A stretch of DNA of 64,000 nt from Candidatus Gastranaerophilales bacterium. Its GTDB lineage: Bacteria > Cyanobacteriota > Vampirovibrionia > Gastranaerophilales > Gastranaerophilaceae. The notes under the pieces were generated by a model, which saw nothing but the letters and a program-made list of their open reading frames with translations, was not told the origin of the DNA and searched no databases. A program made the translations under genes and the position numbers. Of this stretch, positions 55,304 through 62,687 are shown piece after piece. Positions within the stretch are counted from its first letter, which is position 1; the number at the start of each line of letters is the position of its first letter. The DNA lies in assembly GCA_944323155.1 (NCBI GenBank), contig CALURL010000004.1, positions 62,001 to 126,000 on the forward strand. The letters run 5' to 3'.

Positions 55304-55993
55304 TTATGCTTTGATATCAATATTTTTTTGCTTTTCTTCTAATTTGTGATGCTCTTTTATCATTTTATCAACGGTTTGTTTTGCTTGGTTAATTTCCTTT
55401 TTATCTTTATTTTCAAGTCCTAAAAACTTCAGTGCCGGATGTATAAAAGCATGGCTCAATTGCGGCGCGATTATTGCTAAACCTAATACAGAACCGATTA
55501 AATTACTGAACTCTATTGCACCTTTGACATCTGCAAATTTTTCTGGAGTTTCTTTTTTCAATTCGTCAAGCAGTGTTTTATCGTACAATTCTGAAACTTT
55601 TGTTTTGTCAGCCAGTTCTTTTTGTAAAGTTGCCTGTCTGTTTGCCACTGAGTTTTCTGCAAGTTTTCTATAGTGCAAATAGTGATTAACATCTTTAAAA
55701 TGTTCAAAACCGTTTGTATTTTTAAACAATTTTTCCTTAGCAAGTTTAAAACCGCCATGTTTAAATATCGGAACTATTGCCGCTAAATATATTGCAAGAC
55801 AGGTTGCTTGATACAAAAACTCTTTTGCTGCTGCATACTGCTTTGTATCCGGATCAATATCTTTATCAATAAGAATAAAACCAGGTCTGCCGATTGATTT
55901 TAATGTTGTTTCAATACTTACTGACGCAGATGTATTTTGCGCAAGATTTGCAAGTGTGGAGTTTGAAGCAAGATTTCTAACTATTCCTATCAT
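55304..55993 (-). CDS. Membrane protein, paralogue B of a tandem pair
   Basis: 229 residues with hydrophobic segments at about 68-90 and 170-190 and a coiled C-terminus. SIGRPGFILIDKDIDPDTKQ then YAAAKEFLYQ corresponds to IARPTFTMMDKTENPETKKY TALREGLTE in the preceding gene, and LGLENKDKKE to LGLKTPEKKK, so the two are paralogues. It overlaps that gene by 4 bases (ATGA). Family and function unknown. Confidence 0.65.
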   Translation of the reverse strand: MIGIVRNLASNSTLANLAQNTSASVSIETTLKSIGRPGFILIDKDIDPDTKQYAAAKEFLYQATCLAIYLAAIVPIFKHGGFKLAKEKLFKNTNGFEHFKDVNHYLHYRKLAENSVANRQATLQKELADKTKVSELYDKTLLDELKKETPEKFADVKGAIEFSNLIGSVLGLAIIAPQLSHAFIHPALKFLGLENKDKKEINQAKQTVDKMIKEHHKLEEKQKNIDIKA

Positions 55994-56553
55994 AATCCAC
56001 CTACCCTGAGACCCATTTGAGGTCTTGCCATATAAGTATTAACATAATAATTATTGTTAGCAGGTTTTACTTCAGGCTTAACAACCGGTTGTGGTGCTAC
56101 TTGTGAGATTGCATCTAATTTTTGCTGCATTTGTTTTTTCTTTTCAGGAGTTTTCAACCCGAGTTTGTCCATAATGGGTTTAATTACAATTGAGCAAACA
56201 GCAGGTATTACAAATAAAGCAGCCGTGCAAACACCAACGAACATAAAATTAGTTTGGGCTTTTTTCAACGCAGGATTAATAACTTCTTTGGCATTTTTAT
56301 TCTCAAATAATTTTTTTGCAGCCTTTGCAGAAAGTTCTCCGCAAGCCCAGTATGCTGGTATTGCTATAACTTCAGTTAAGCCTTCTCTTAAAGCCGTATA
56401 TTTTTTAGTTTCTGGATTTTCAGTTTTATCCATCATGGTAAATGTAGGTCGAGCAATACCTTTTACTGTAGCAATTGCCATTACTACGTAGGTTGGTTTA
56501 TTATTTGTCCCAAGTTTATGACATACTTTTTTTATGCTATCTGCTAGTCCCAT
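55990..56553 (-). CDS. Membrane protein, paralogue A of a tandem pair
   Basis: 187 residues with hydrophobic segments at about 20-35, 62-80 and 100-125, a Lys-rich stretch, and an Asn/Pro-rich tail ending YMARPQMGLRVGGL. It shares the RP.F..MDK....P.TKKY.A..E domain with the next gene. AGAG precedes the ATG. No known family. Confidence 0.65.
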   Translation of the reverse strand: MGLADSIKKVCHKLGTNNKPTYVVMAIATVKGIARPTFTMMDKTENPETKKYTALREGLTEVIAIPAYWACGELSAKAAKKLFENKNAKEVINPALKKAQTNFMFVGVCTAALFVIPAVCSIVIKPIMDKLGLKTPEKKKQMQQKLDAISQVAPQPVVKPEVKPANNNYYVNTYMARPQMGLRVGGL

Positions 56554-56675
56554 TATAGTTTTCTCTTTTCAATATGTTTTAAAAACAAACATAAAAAAAT
56601 TTGCTATTTATTTAAAAATATCTAATATAATATTACGAAATGTTTCAAAAATCAAATTTTGTGTTATGATAAAAT

Positions 56676-56699
56676 GAACTTTTTTATTTCTGTATCGTT
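56676..56699 (+). promoter_or_regulatory. ECF-type promoter of the stress operon
   Basis: GAAC (56676-56679), 16 bases, CGTT (56696-56699): the usual spacing and core of ECF sigma promoters. It lies 23 bases before the ATG of an operon encoding an ECF sigma factor, consistent with autoregulation. A vegetative-like TGTTATGAT (56662-56670) overlaps upstream. Confidence 0.55.
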
Positions 56700-56722
56700 T
56701 TAGAGGTATAGAGGTTAATAAA

Positions 56723-57067
56723 ATGACAGAAAAATGTAATAAATACGAAGCTTTATTTATTTTCGGTAATGATGAAACATTGCAAAAGCACATTGAAGAA
56801 TGTGAAGATTGCAGAAAAGAGCATGAAAAAATGCAAAAAGTTTCAGAATTGTTGAAAGAAGTAAGGCCGTATTACAGACAAAAAAGAAAAAATATTGCAA
56901 AAATGAAAATTGCATGTGCAATATTTACAATCTGTTTTAGTAGTGTAACATTAGGTGTTATAAATCTCAATACAGATATTTCTGACACTATAAAATATGG
57001 TTCTACTTTGACAGCAGAGGATTTAGGACTTCCTGTAGATTCCTACGGGTTTATCATGGTGGAATAA
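56723..57067 (+). CDS. Membrane-bound anti-sigma factor with zinc-binding motif
   Basis: 114 residues. The N-terminal HIEECEDC (H-x3-C-x2-C) is the ZAS zinc anti-sigma motif. One membrane helix follows (about 60-80), then a short periplasmic tail. It should hold the ECF sigma factor encoded next. The order anti-sigma then sigma is the reverse of most operons. GAGG precedes the ATG. Confidence 0.75.
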   Translation: MTEKCNKYEALFIFGNDETLQKHIEECEDCRKEHEKMQKVSELLKEVRPYYRQKRKNIAKMKIACAIFTICFSSVTLGVINLNTDISDTIKYGSTLTAEDLGLPVDSYGFIMVE

Positions 57068-57070
57068 TAA

Positions 57071-57568
57071 ATGGATTTTAGAGAGCTTATCAAAAGCAAT
57101 CAAAATAATGTAAGAAGCATAATAAAACTTATAACTAAAGAAACTAATGAGGACTTGGAACAGGAAGTCTATATCAAAGTCTGGAAAAATTCAGAAAAGT
57201 ACATTGAAAAAGGTTCATTTAAAACATGGATTAATACAATTGCAAAAAATGTTTCAAAGGATTATTTGAAATCTTCCTACAAGAAACATCAAAACAATTC
57301 AGTATCTGATGATGAGGTTTTGAATGTAATAAAGGATAAGAAATCAACACCAGAATTAAAAGTAATATCAAACGATCGTCAAAAACGAATTTCACAGGCA
57401 ATAGAAAGTTTACGCCCGAAATTCAAAGAAGTTATCCTCTTATGTGAAATACGCGGGTTTTCATATGAGGAGTGTGCACAAAAATTAAAATGTCCGGTAG
57501 GTACAGTTAAATCCCGTTTATACAACGCAAAGAAAGAATTAGCAGTTCTTTTGGAAGATCTGCTTTAG
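57071..57568 (+). CDS. ECF-family RNA polymerase sigma factor
   Basis: 165 residues. Region 2 is EDLEQEVYIKVWKNSEKY with FKTWINTIAKNVSKDYLKSS. Region 4 is LRPKFKEVILLCEIRGFSYE followed by ECAQKLKCPVGTVKSRLYNA. It has the standard two-domain ECF size. It follows the anti-sigma gene by three bases and precedes a Spy-like gene, indicating an envelope-stress regulon. Confidence 0.9.
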   Translation: MDFRELIKSNQNNVRSIIKLITKETNEDLEQEVYIKVWKNSEKYIEKGSFKTWINTIAKNVSKDYLKSSYKKHQNNSVSDDEVLNVIKDKKSTPELKVISNDRQKRISQAIESLRPKFKEVILLCEIRGFSYEECAQKLKCPVGTVKSRLYNAKKELAVLLEDLL

Positions 57569-57587
57569 AAAAAGAAAGGATAAGAAT

Positions 57588-58220
57588 ATGATGAAAAAAA
57601 CTCTTATTTTAGCAAGTGTAATTGCATTTACAATGTCTACATCTGCTTTTGCAGCAACAACAGCTGCTACAGAAGCTACAGAAACTAAAACTCCTGCTGC
57701 AGTTGAAACTCAACAACAGCCTCAAATGCATAAACCTCCTAAACGTCCTGATTTCCAAAAGAAACATGAAGAATTTGAAAAACGCTTAAAATTAACTGAC
57801 AAACAAAAAGAACAAGCAAAAGAATTAAGACTAAAAGGTCAGGAGCAGATGAAGCCTATTATGGAACAAATTAAGGCTAAACATCAGGAAGCAGATATGG
57901 TTAGAAAATCAAGAATTGCTCCTCAAATGCAGCAAGAAAAATTAGAAAAAATTAACATGGAATTAAAAGAGTTAAGAAAACAGGCTCATGATGTAAGAAT
58001 GCAAAATATGAAAGATTTTGAAGCAATCTTGACTAAAAAACAATTGAAAGAATTTGAAAAAATGAAACAAGAAGGTAGAGAACGTTTTGAAAAAGCTCAT
58101 AAACATCATAAAGGCCATTATCCAGCAAAACCTGGTTATAGACCGGAATTCCCTGTACAAGGCGGCCCTGGCCCAGTTGTACCTCCAACAACAACTCAAC
58201 CTCAAACCGAAACTAAATAA
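57588..58220 (+). CDS. Spy/CpxP-like periplasmic chaperone
   Basis: 210 residues. Signal peptide (MKKTLILASVIAFTMSTSAFA), Thr/Glu-rich linker, then a helical domain with two LTxxQ motifs (LTDKQKEQAKELRLKGQE, LTKKQLKEFEKM), the hallmark of Spy/CpxP/CnrX proteins. The C-terminus is His/Pro-rich (KAHKHHKGHYPAK), perhaps binding metal. In this operon it may act as chaperone or as sensor for the anti-sigma factor, as CnrX does. Confidence 0.8.
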   Translation: MMKKTLILASVIAFTMSTSAFAATTAATEATETKTPAAVETQQQPQMHKPPKRPDFQKKHEEFEKRLKLTDKQKEQAKELRLKGQEQMKPIMEQIKAKHQEADMVRKSRIAPQMQQEKLEKINMELKELRKQAHDVRMQNMKDFEAILTKKQLKEFEKMKQEGRERFEKAHKHHKGHYPAKPGYRPEFPVQGGPGPVVPPTTTQPQTETK

Positions 58221-58234
58221 TTACTTCCATAAGT

Positions 58235-58266
58235 AAAAGCGCGGCTTGAAAAAGCCGCGCTTTTTT
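58235..58266 (+). terminator. Terminator of the stress operon
   Basis: AAAAGCGCGGCTT and AAGCCGCGCTTTT form a strong GC-rich stem with a short loop, then T. Confidence 0.92.
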
Positions 58267-58306
58267 GTTATTATTAATAAATATAGAAAAAATATAAGGA
58301 GGATTA

Positions 58307-59193
58307 ATGAAAAATTTATTTAGATACGCTCACGGGGGGGGGGCACGCGCCTAGAGCGGGTTTGTGCTACGCACGTAGATACTTGTGCCAATGTTCGAGC
58401 GCCTTTAAAGATTTATGGTAGGGGCAACTCTTTCAATTCAAGAAGAAAACCTGCCTTTACTCTGGCAGAGGTATTAATTACTTTAGGAATAATTGGCATT
58501 GTTGCAGCTTTGACATTACCCAATTTAATAGCAAATCATCGGGAAAAGGAAACAGTTGTTCGTTTGAAAAAAGCATATTCAACTATGTCTCAGGCCTATA
58601 CAATGATATTGAATGATTATGGTTCTCCGGCAACTTGGAATTTCCCTTCATTTGAGGAGGATTCCTGGGATGATGTCGCAATTTTGTTTAGTAAATATAT
58701 AAAAAATGTTCGCGTGTGTACAGAAAAACAAAATACAAACGGCAAGTGTTTTCAAAAAGACCTGAGAAAAGATTTGCGCAATAACACGGTTAATGAACTT
58801 TCAGGTTTTTCTTCCTTAATTCTATCTGATGGAATGGTGTTTGGTATTAGTCATCAAGTAGGTCCAAAAGAGGCAATTGCAGAAAAGGGGAATATCTGTG
58901 GTGATAATGGTACATATTGCTTTAATATCGATGTCGATATAAACGGTAACAAAGGCCCAAATCGCTGGGGAGTTGATACATTTACGTTTCAAGTGAAAGG
59001 TGATAGAATTCTTCCTCGAGGAGCTTTTGGCGCTCACGGGCAACTCTGTGATCCAAATTCTGATTCAGGTTCTGCGGGCTGGTGGAATGGTACAGGTTGT
59101 GGTGCATGGGTGTTACAGGAAGAAAATCTTGACTATTTAAAATGTGTTAAAGGTAATCAAAAATATTGCAGTCAAAAATATACTTTTAATTAA
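58307..59193 (+). CDS. Prepilin-like protein with G10 tract, out of frame (copy 5)
   Basis: The ATG at 58307 follows AAGGAGG and encodes MKNLFRYAH before ten G. Its frame stops at TAG nine bases after the run. Adding one G gives a single 295-residue frame with a long leader (about 55 residues), KPAFTLAEVLITLGIIGIVA, a body and VDINGNKGPNRWGVDTFTFQ, with Cys-rich C-terminal third. The body resembles copy 1 (ALTLPNLIA, LKKAYS). Expected to be a secreted pilin-like subunit if expressed. Confidence 0.77.
58332..58350 (+). repeat. Poly-G element AC-G10-CACGCGC (copy 5)
   Basis: Ten G at 58334-58343; the 3' flank differs by one base from CAAGCGC. Confidence 0.9.
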
Positions 59194-59201
59194 TCTTGAA
59201 G

Positions 59202-59207
59202 TATAAT
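59202..59207 (+). promoter_or_regulatory. -10 box of hydE, probable leaderless start
   Basis: TATAAT ends six bases before the ATG at 59214. No Shine-Dalgarno or clear -35 is present. Confidence 0.5.
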
Positions 59208-59213
59208 TATTCT

Positions 59214-60221
59214 ATGAAAAACTTGGTTGAAAAAGCAAAAGAGAAACATATTTTGTCCGCGGATGAAATAGTTTCTCTTTTGTCAGATAACAGCATTAAT
59301 AATTCTCTTTTTAAAGCTGCTGATGAAGTTCGTGAGAATTTTGTCGGAAATGATATTCATTTGCGCGCGTTGATTGAGTTTACAAATATATGCAGGTGTA
59401 ATTGTCTTTATTGCGGGCTGCGTGCCGAAAATAAAAATGTGGAAAGATATAGATTATCAAAAGATGAAGTTCTTGATATCGCGCAAAATGCTGTTAATTC
59501 CAGATATAAGACTATAGTTTTGCAGGGCGGGGAAGATTTATTCTTTTCTGCTGAATATCTTGGTGAAATTATAAAATGTATTAAAGCTTTTGATGTTGCA
59601 GTTACTCTTAGTATTGGGGAACGCAGTTATGATGAATATAAACTTTTGAAAGAATGCGGGGCTGAAAGGTTTTTGTTGAGAATCGAAACTACTGATAAAG
59701 ATTTATATTCAAAAATGCACCCTAATATGTCTTTTGAAAACAGAAAGCAATGTCTTTATAATTTAAAGCAGCTTGGTTATGAGACTGGAACCGGCTGTCT
59801 TGTTGGTTTACCCGGGCAAACTTTGGAATCTCTTGCTGATGATATTTTATTTTTCAAAGAATTAGATGCTGATATGATTGGAATAGGCCCTTTTATTCCG
59901 CATCCGCAGACTCCTTTGAAACAGTGTGATAGTAATAATTTTTGGCTTTCACTAAAAGTCATGGCAATAACAAGATTGCTGCTTCCTGATATAAATATTC
60001 CTGCAACAACCGCTATGGAAACTTTATATGAAAACGGCAGAACTATTGCTTTGCAAAGTGGAGCAAACGTTGTTATGCCAAATGTTACAGATAGTATCCA
60101 CAAAAAATTGTATGAAATTTATCCGAATAAAGCGTCGGTTGATTATTCGCAATTACAAAATGTTTTAAGGTCTATAGGAAGAAGGATTTCTAAAGAGAAA
60201 GGTTTCAGGTGTAAAAGATGA
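59214..60221 (+). CDS. hydE: [FeFe]-hydrogenase maturation radical SAM protein HydE
   Basis: 335 residues. Radical SAM enzyme acting in assembly of the H-cluster of [FeFe] hydrogenase. The CX3CX2C cluster motif is in FTNICRCNCLYCGLRAEN (about 60-67). VLQGGEDLFF, RIETTDKDLYSKMHP and GLPGQTLESLADDI then GIGPFIPHPQTPL are HydE-like rather than BioB-like. hydF, hydG and the hydrogenase are outside the window. The ATG at 59214 is preferred over a TTG 18 bases upstream. The end overlaps cysK by 4 bases. Confidence 0.88.
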   Translation: MKNLVEKAKEKHILSADEIVSLLSDNSINNSLFKAADEVRENFVGNDIHLRALIEFTNICRCNCLYCGLRAENKNVERYRLSKDEVLDIAQNAVNSRYKTIVLQGGEDLFFSAEYLGEIIKCIKAFDVAVTLSIGERSYDEYKLLKECGAERFLLRIETTDKDLYSKMHPNMSFENRKQCLYNLKQLGYETGTGCLVGLPGQTLESLADDILFFKELDADMIGIGPFIPHPQTPLKQCDSNNFWLSLKVMAITRLLLPDINIPATTAMETLYENGRTIALQSGANVVMPNVTDSIHKKLYEIYPNKASVDYSQLQNVLRSIGRRISKEKGFRCKR

Positions 60222-61135
60222 ATATTGCAGAAAATATGTTAGATTTAATCGGTAAAACTCCTCTTGTTAAAATAAATAAATTAAATCAAACAAAAGCCAC
60301 AATTTTAGCCAAAATAGAGAGCCGTAATCCTGCCGGTTCTATTAAAGACAGGCCGGCTTTAAAAATGTTGGAGCAGGCTGAAAAAGACGGAATTATACAC
60401 AATGGTGCAACTATAATTGAACCCACAAGCGGCAATACTGGAATCGGTCTTGCAATGGTTTGTGCTATAAAAGGATATAAGGCAATTTTTACTATGCCTG
60501 AATCCATGAGCGTAGAAAGAAGAAAGCTTTTACAGGCGTATGGGGCACAAGTTATATTGACCGATGCATCAGTTGGAATGAAAGGGGCTGTTGATAAAGC
60601 AATTGAATTAAGAGAAAATACACCGAATTCGTTTATTCCAATGCAATTCAATAATCCTGCGAACCCTCAAAGTCACATAGAAACAACAGCACAAGAAATC
60701 TGGCAGGATACAGACGGTAAAGTGGATATTGTGGTTGCAGGTGTCGGTACTGGAGGCACAATTACCGGAATAGCAAAAGGGCTTAAGAGTAAAAATCCTT
60801 CAGTAAGAGCAGTCGCTGTAGAGCCGTATTCTTCTCAAGTTCTTGCCGGAAAACATGCCGGTGCGCATAAAATTCAAGGAATAGGCGCAAATTTTATCCC
60901 TCAGAATTTTGATAGGCAAGTCGTTGATGAGATTTTCCCTGTTACTGATGAAGATTCAATAAACACCGCAAGAAATCTTGCAATAAAAGAAGGAATATTA
61001 TGTGGAATTTCGTCAGGTGCAGCAATGTATGCAGCGCTTGAGATTGCAAAACGCCCTGAAAATTATGGTAAATTGATTGTGGTAATTTTGCCAGACAGCG
61101 GCGAAAGATATTTAAGCAGTGATTTGTTCAAATAA
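60218..61135 (+). CDS. cysK: Cysteine synthase A
   Basis: 305 residues. PLP enzyme making cysteine from O-acetylserine and sulfide. The PLP lysine is in NPAGSIKDRPAL; SGNTGIGLAM, GTGGTITGIAKGLK and the C-terminal LPDSGERYLS are conserved. Coupled to hydE by a 4-base overlap (ATGA), an unusual pairing. No cysE is adjacent. Confidence 0.95.
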   Translation: MNIAENMLDLIGKTPLVKINKLNQTKATILAKIESRNPAGSIKDRPALKMLEQAEKDGIIHNGATIIEPTSGNTGIGLAMVCAIKGYKAIFTMPESMSVERRKLLQAYGAQVILTDASVGMKGAVDKAIELRENTPNSFIPMQFNNPANPQSHIETTAQEIWQDTDGKVDIVVAGVGTGGTITGIAKGLKSKNPSVRAVAVEPYSSQVLAGKHAGAHKIQGIGANFIPQNFDRQVVDEIFPVTDEDSINTARNLAIKEGILCGISSGAAMYAALEIAKRPENYGKLIVVILPDSGERYLSSDLFK

Positions 61136-61215
61136 CTTAACAATGTGATGTGATAGTTCATAATAAAAAACTATTTTGTAAAGAATTGTAAATGTGTGAA
61201 AAATATCTGAAACCC

Positions 61216-61249
61216 TGTTATAATCTGCTATATGATATGATATGATATG
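61216..61249 (+). promoter_or_regulatory. Extended -10 promoter followed by (ATATG)4 repeat
   Basis: TGTTATAAT at 61216-61224 is the same element as before prfA and rbfA. Four perfect ATATG repeats (61230-61249) begin at the expected transcription start. Confidence 0.5.
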
Positions 61250-61336
61250 ATTGATTGGGGATTTATACAAAAAAATATATTTTATATGGCCGCTTGTTTT
61301 TATATAAATACGAGAGTAATAAAATGAGGTGTTTTT

Positions 61337-62581
61337 ATGGTTGATGGAATCAACAATGTTTTTAAGAACGGTCAGAAAATAGAATTGAAAAACAGAGGCG
61401 TAAATTCAGGTATTACTTATGAATTGAAATCTGTTTTTGATGAACTTGCAAAAAGTGGTGTTATAAAAGATAAAGACGGTAAAGGACTTTCTAAAAAGGA
61501 TGCTTTAAATCTTTATAATGCATTAAATAAAATTCACAAAGAAACAAATCGTGCAACAAATTATACAAAAATGCAAGTCGGGCAAAACTTCGAATATACC
61601 GCAGATGAGATGAAACAATTGGCTCAGGCAGCAGGATACGATATTGTTGAAACCGAACAGAAACCTCCAAAGCCTGTTGTGCAGTCAAAGCCATCGCTAA
61701 GTGTTGAAGCAGATATTCCTGGCAAAATAAATCTTCCGGGAACACAGCCAAAACCAGTTGAACAAGAACAACATTCACTAGCGGTAGAGGCTGATATTCC
61801 TGATAAAATTAATTTACAAGAGAATAGTGCCGCAGAAATGTTAGAAAAAGCCGGCATTAACACATTATTCCCTAATGGTTTACCTGAAGGTGTGACTGTT
61901 CAGACAATTAATATTAATGGTACTCCAACTCTTATATTTAAAAAAGACGGACAAAATCTTGATATGGCACAGCTTAAAGAATTAGTAAATTCCCAGCAAT
62001 TGCAACAAGCTGAGGAACCTGTAAAACCGGTGACAACTAGTCCTTCTGAGGGCGAAAATCCGGTTTATGATAATGCTGTTAAACCTAACTCTGCACCAAT
62101 TTTGTCAGAAGAACAATTTTCTAAAATGGTTGATGAGTTAATTGACGTAAACGATTGTCGTGGCTCCGATTTAGATACCTCACTTGCTATAGCAGAAAAA
62201 TATTCTTCTATTCTTGATAATACTTTAACACCTGAGCAGCAAAGTAAAGCAGATGCTTTATATCAAAAATTTTTGGATAGTCCAATATCATCATTTGAAG
62301 ACGGAGCTTTAGGTATTTCTTATAAAAAAGGCGGCTTTGTTATGAATAGCCCTGATGATGCTGAAAAAATTAAGCCTATAGCACGTAACCTGTCTAAAGT
62401 TTTGGTTGCTAGTCAGGACAAATATGAAGAATTATTAAATGGTAAAGATTATAATACTGTAATTCAAGATGTCGCTGATGGAAAATTGAAATTCAATCAA
62501 TCTGATTGGAGTTTTATACTTGGGCATAACTTCTTAGCAGGTACACTATTGGGTGAATCTGGCAACACTGTTCCTGATTGA
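61337..62581 (+). CDS. Unknown protein with internal repeat and disordered middle
   Basis: 414 residues. An N-terminal part with SGITYELKSVFDELAKSG and KKDALNLYNALNKIHKETNR; a Pro/Gln-rich middle with the repeat SL.VEADIP.KINL (SLSVEADIPGKINLPG and SLAVEADIPDKINLQE); and a C-terminal helical part with LDTSLAIAEKYSSILDNTLT and a last LGHNFLAGTLLGESGN. No signal peptide or known domain. TGAGGTG precedes the ATG. Confidence 0.6.
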   Translation: MVDGINNVFKNGQKIELKNRGVNSGITYELKSVFDELAKSGVIKDKDGKGLSKKDALNLYNALNKIHKETNRATNYTKMQVGQNFEYTADEMKQLAQAAGYDIVETEQKPPKPVVQSKPSLSVEADIPGKINLPGTQPKPVEQEQHSLAVEADIPDKINLQENSAAEMLEKAGINTLFPNGLPEGVTVQTININGTPTLIFKKDGQNLDMAQLKELVNSQQLQQAEEPVKPVTTSPSEGENPVYDNAVKPNSAPILSEEQFSKMVDELIDVNDCRGSDLDTSLAIAEKYSSILDNTLTPEQQSKADALYQKFLDSPISSFEDGALGISYKKGGFVMNSPDDAEKIKPIARNLSKVLVASQDKYEELLNGKDYNTVIQDVADGKLKFNQSDWSFILGHNFLAGTLLGESGNTVPD

Positions 62582-62625
62582 AACATTGAAGACTCTGATT
62601 TTATTCGAGAATAACAATAAAAATT

Positions 62626-62662
62626 TAAAAAGGTGTCAACATTAGCGTTAACACCTTTTTTT
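62626..62662. terminator. Terminator between convergent genes
   Basis: AAAAAGGTGT and ACACCTTTTT, extended by CAAC/GTTA with one mismatch, form a stem with T runs on both strands. Confidence 0.82.
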
Positions 62663-62687
62663 ACTCTTTTTGAAAAAGAAAAAGCGA

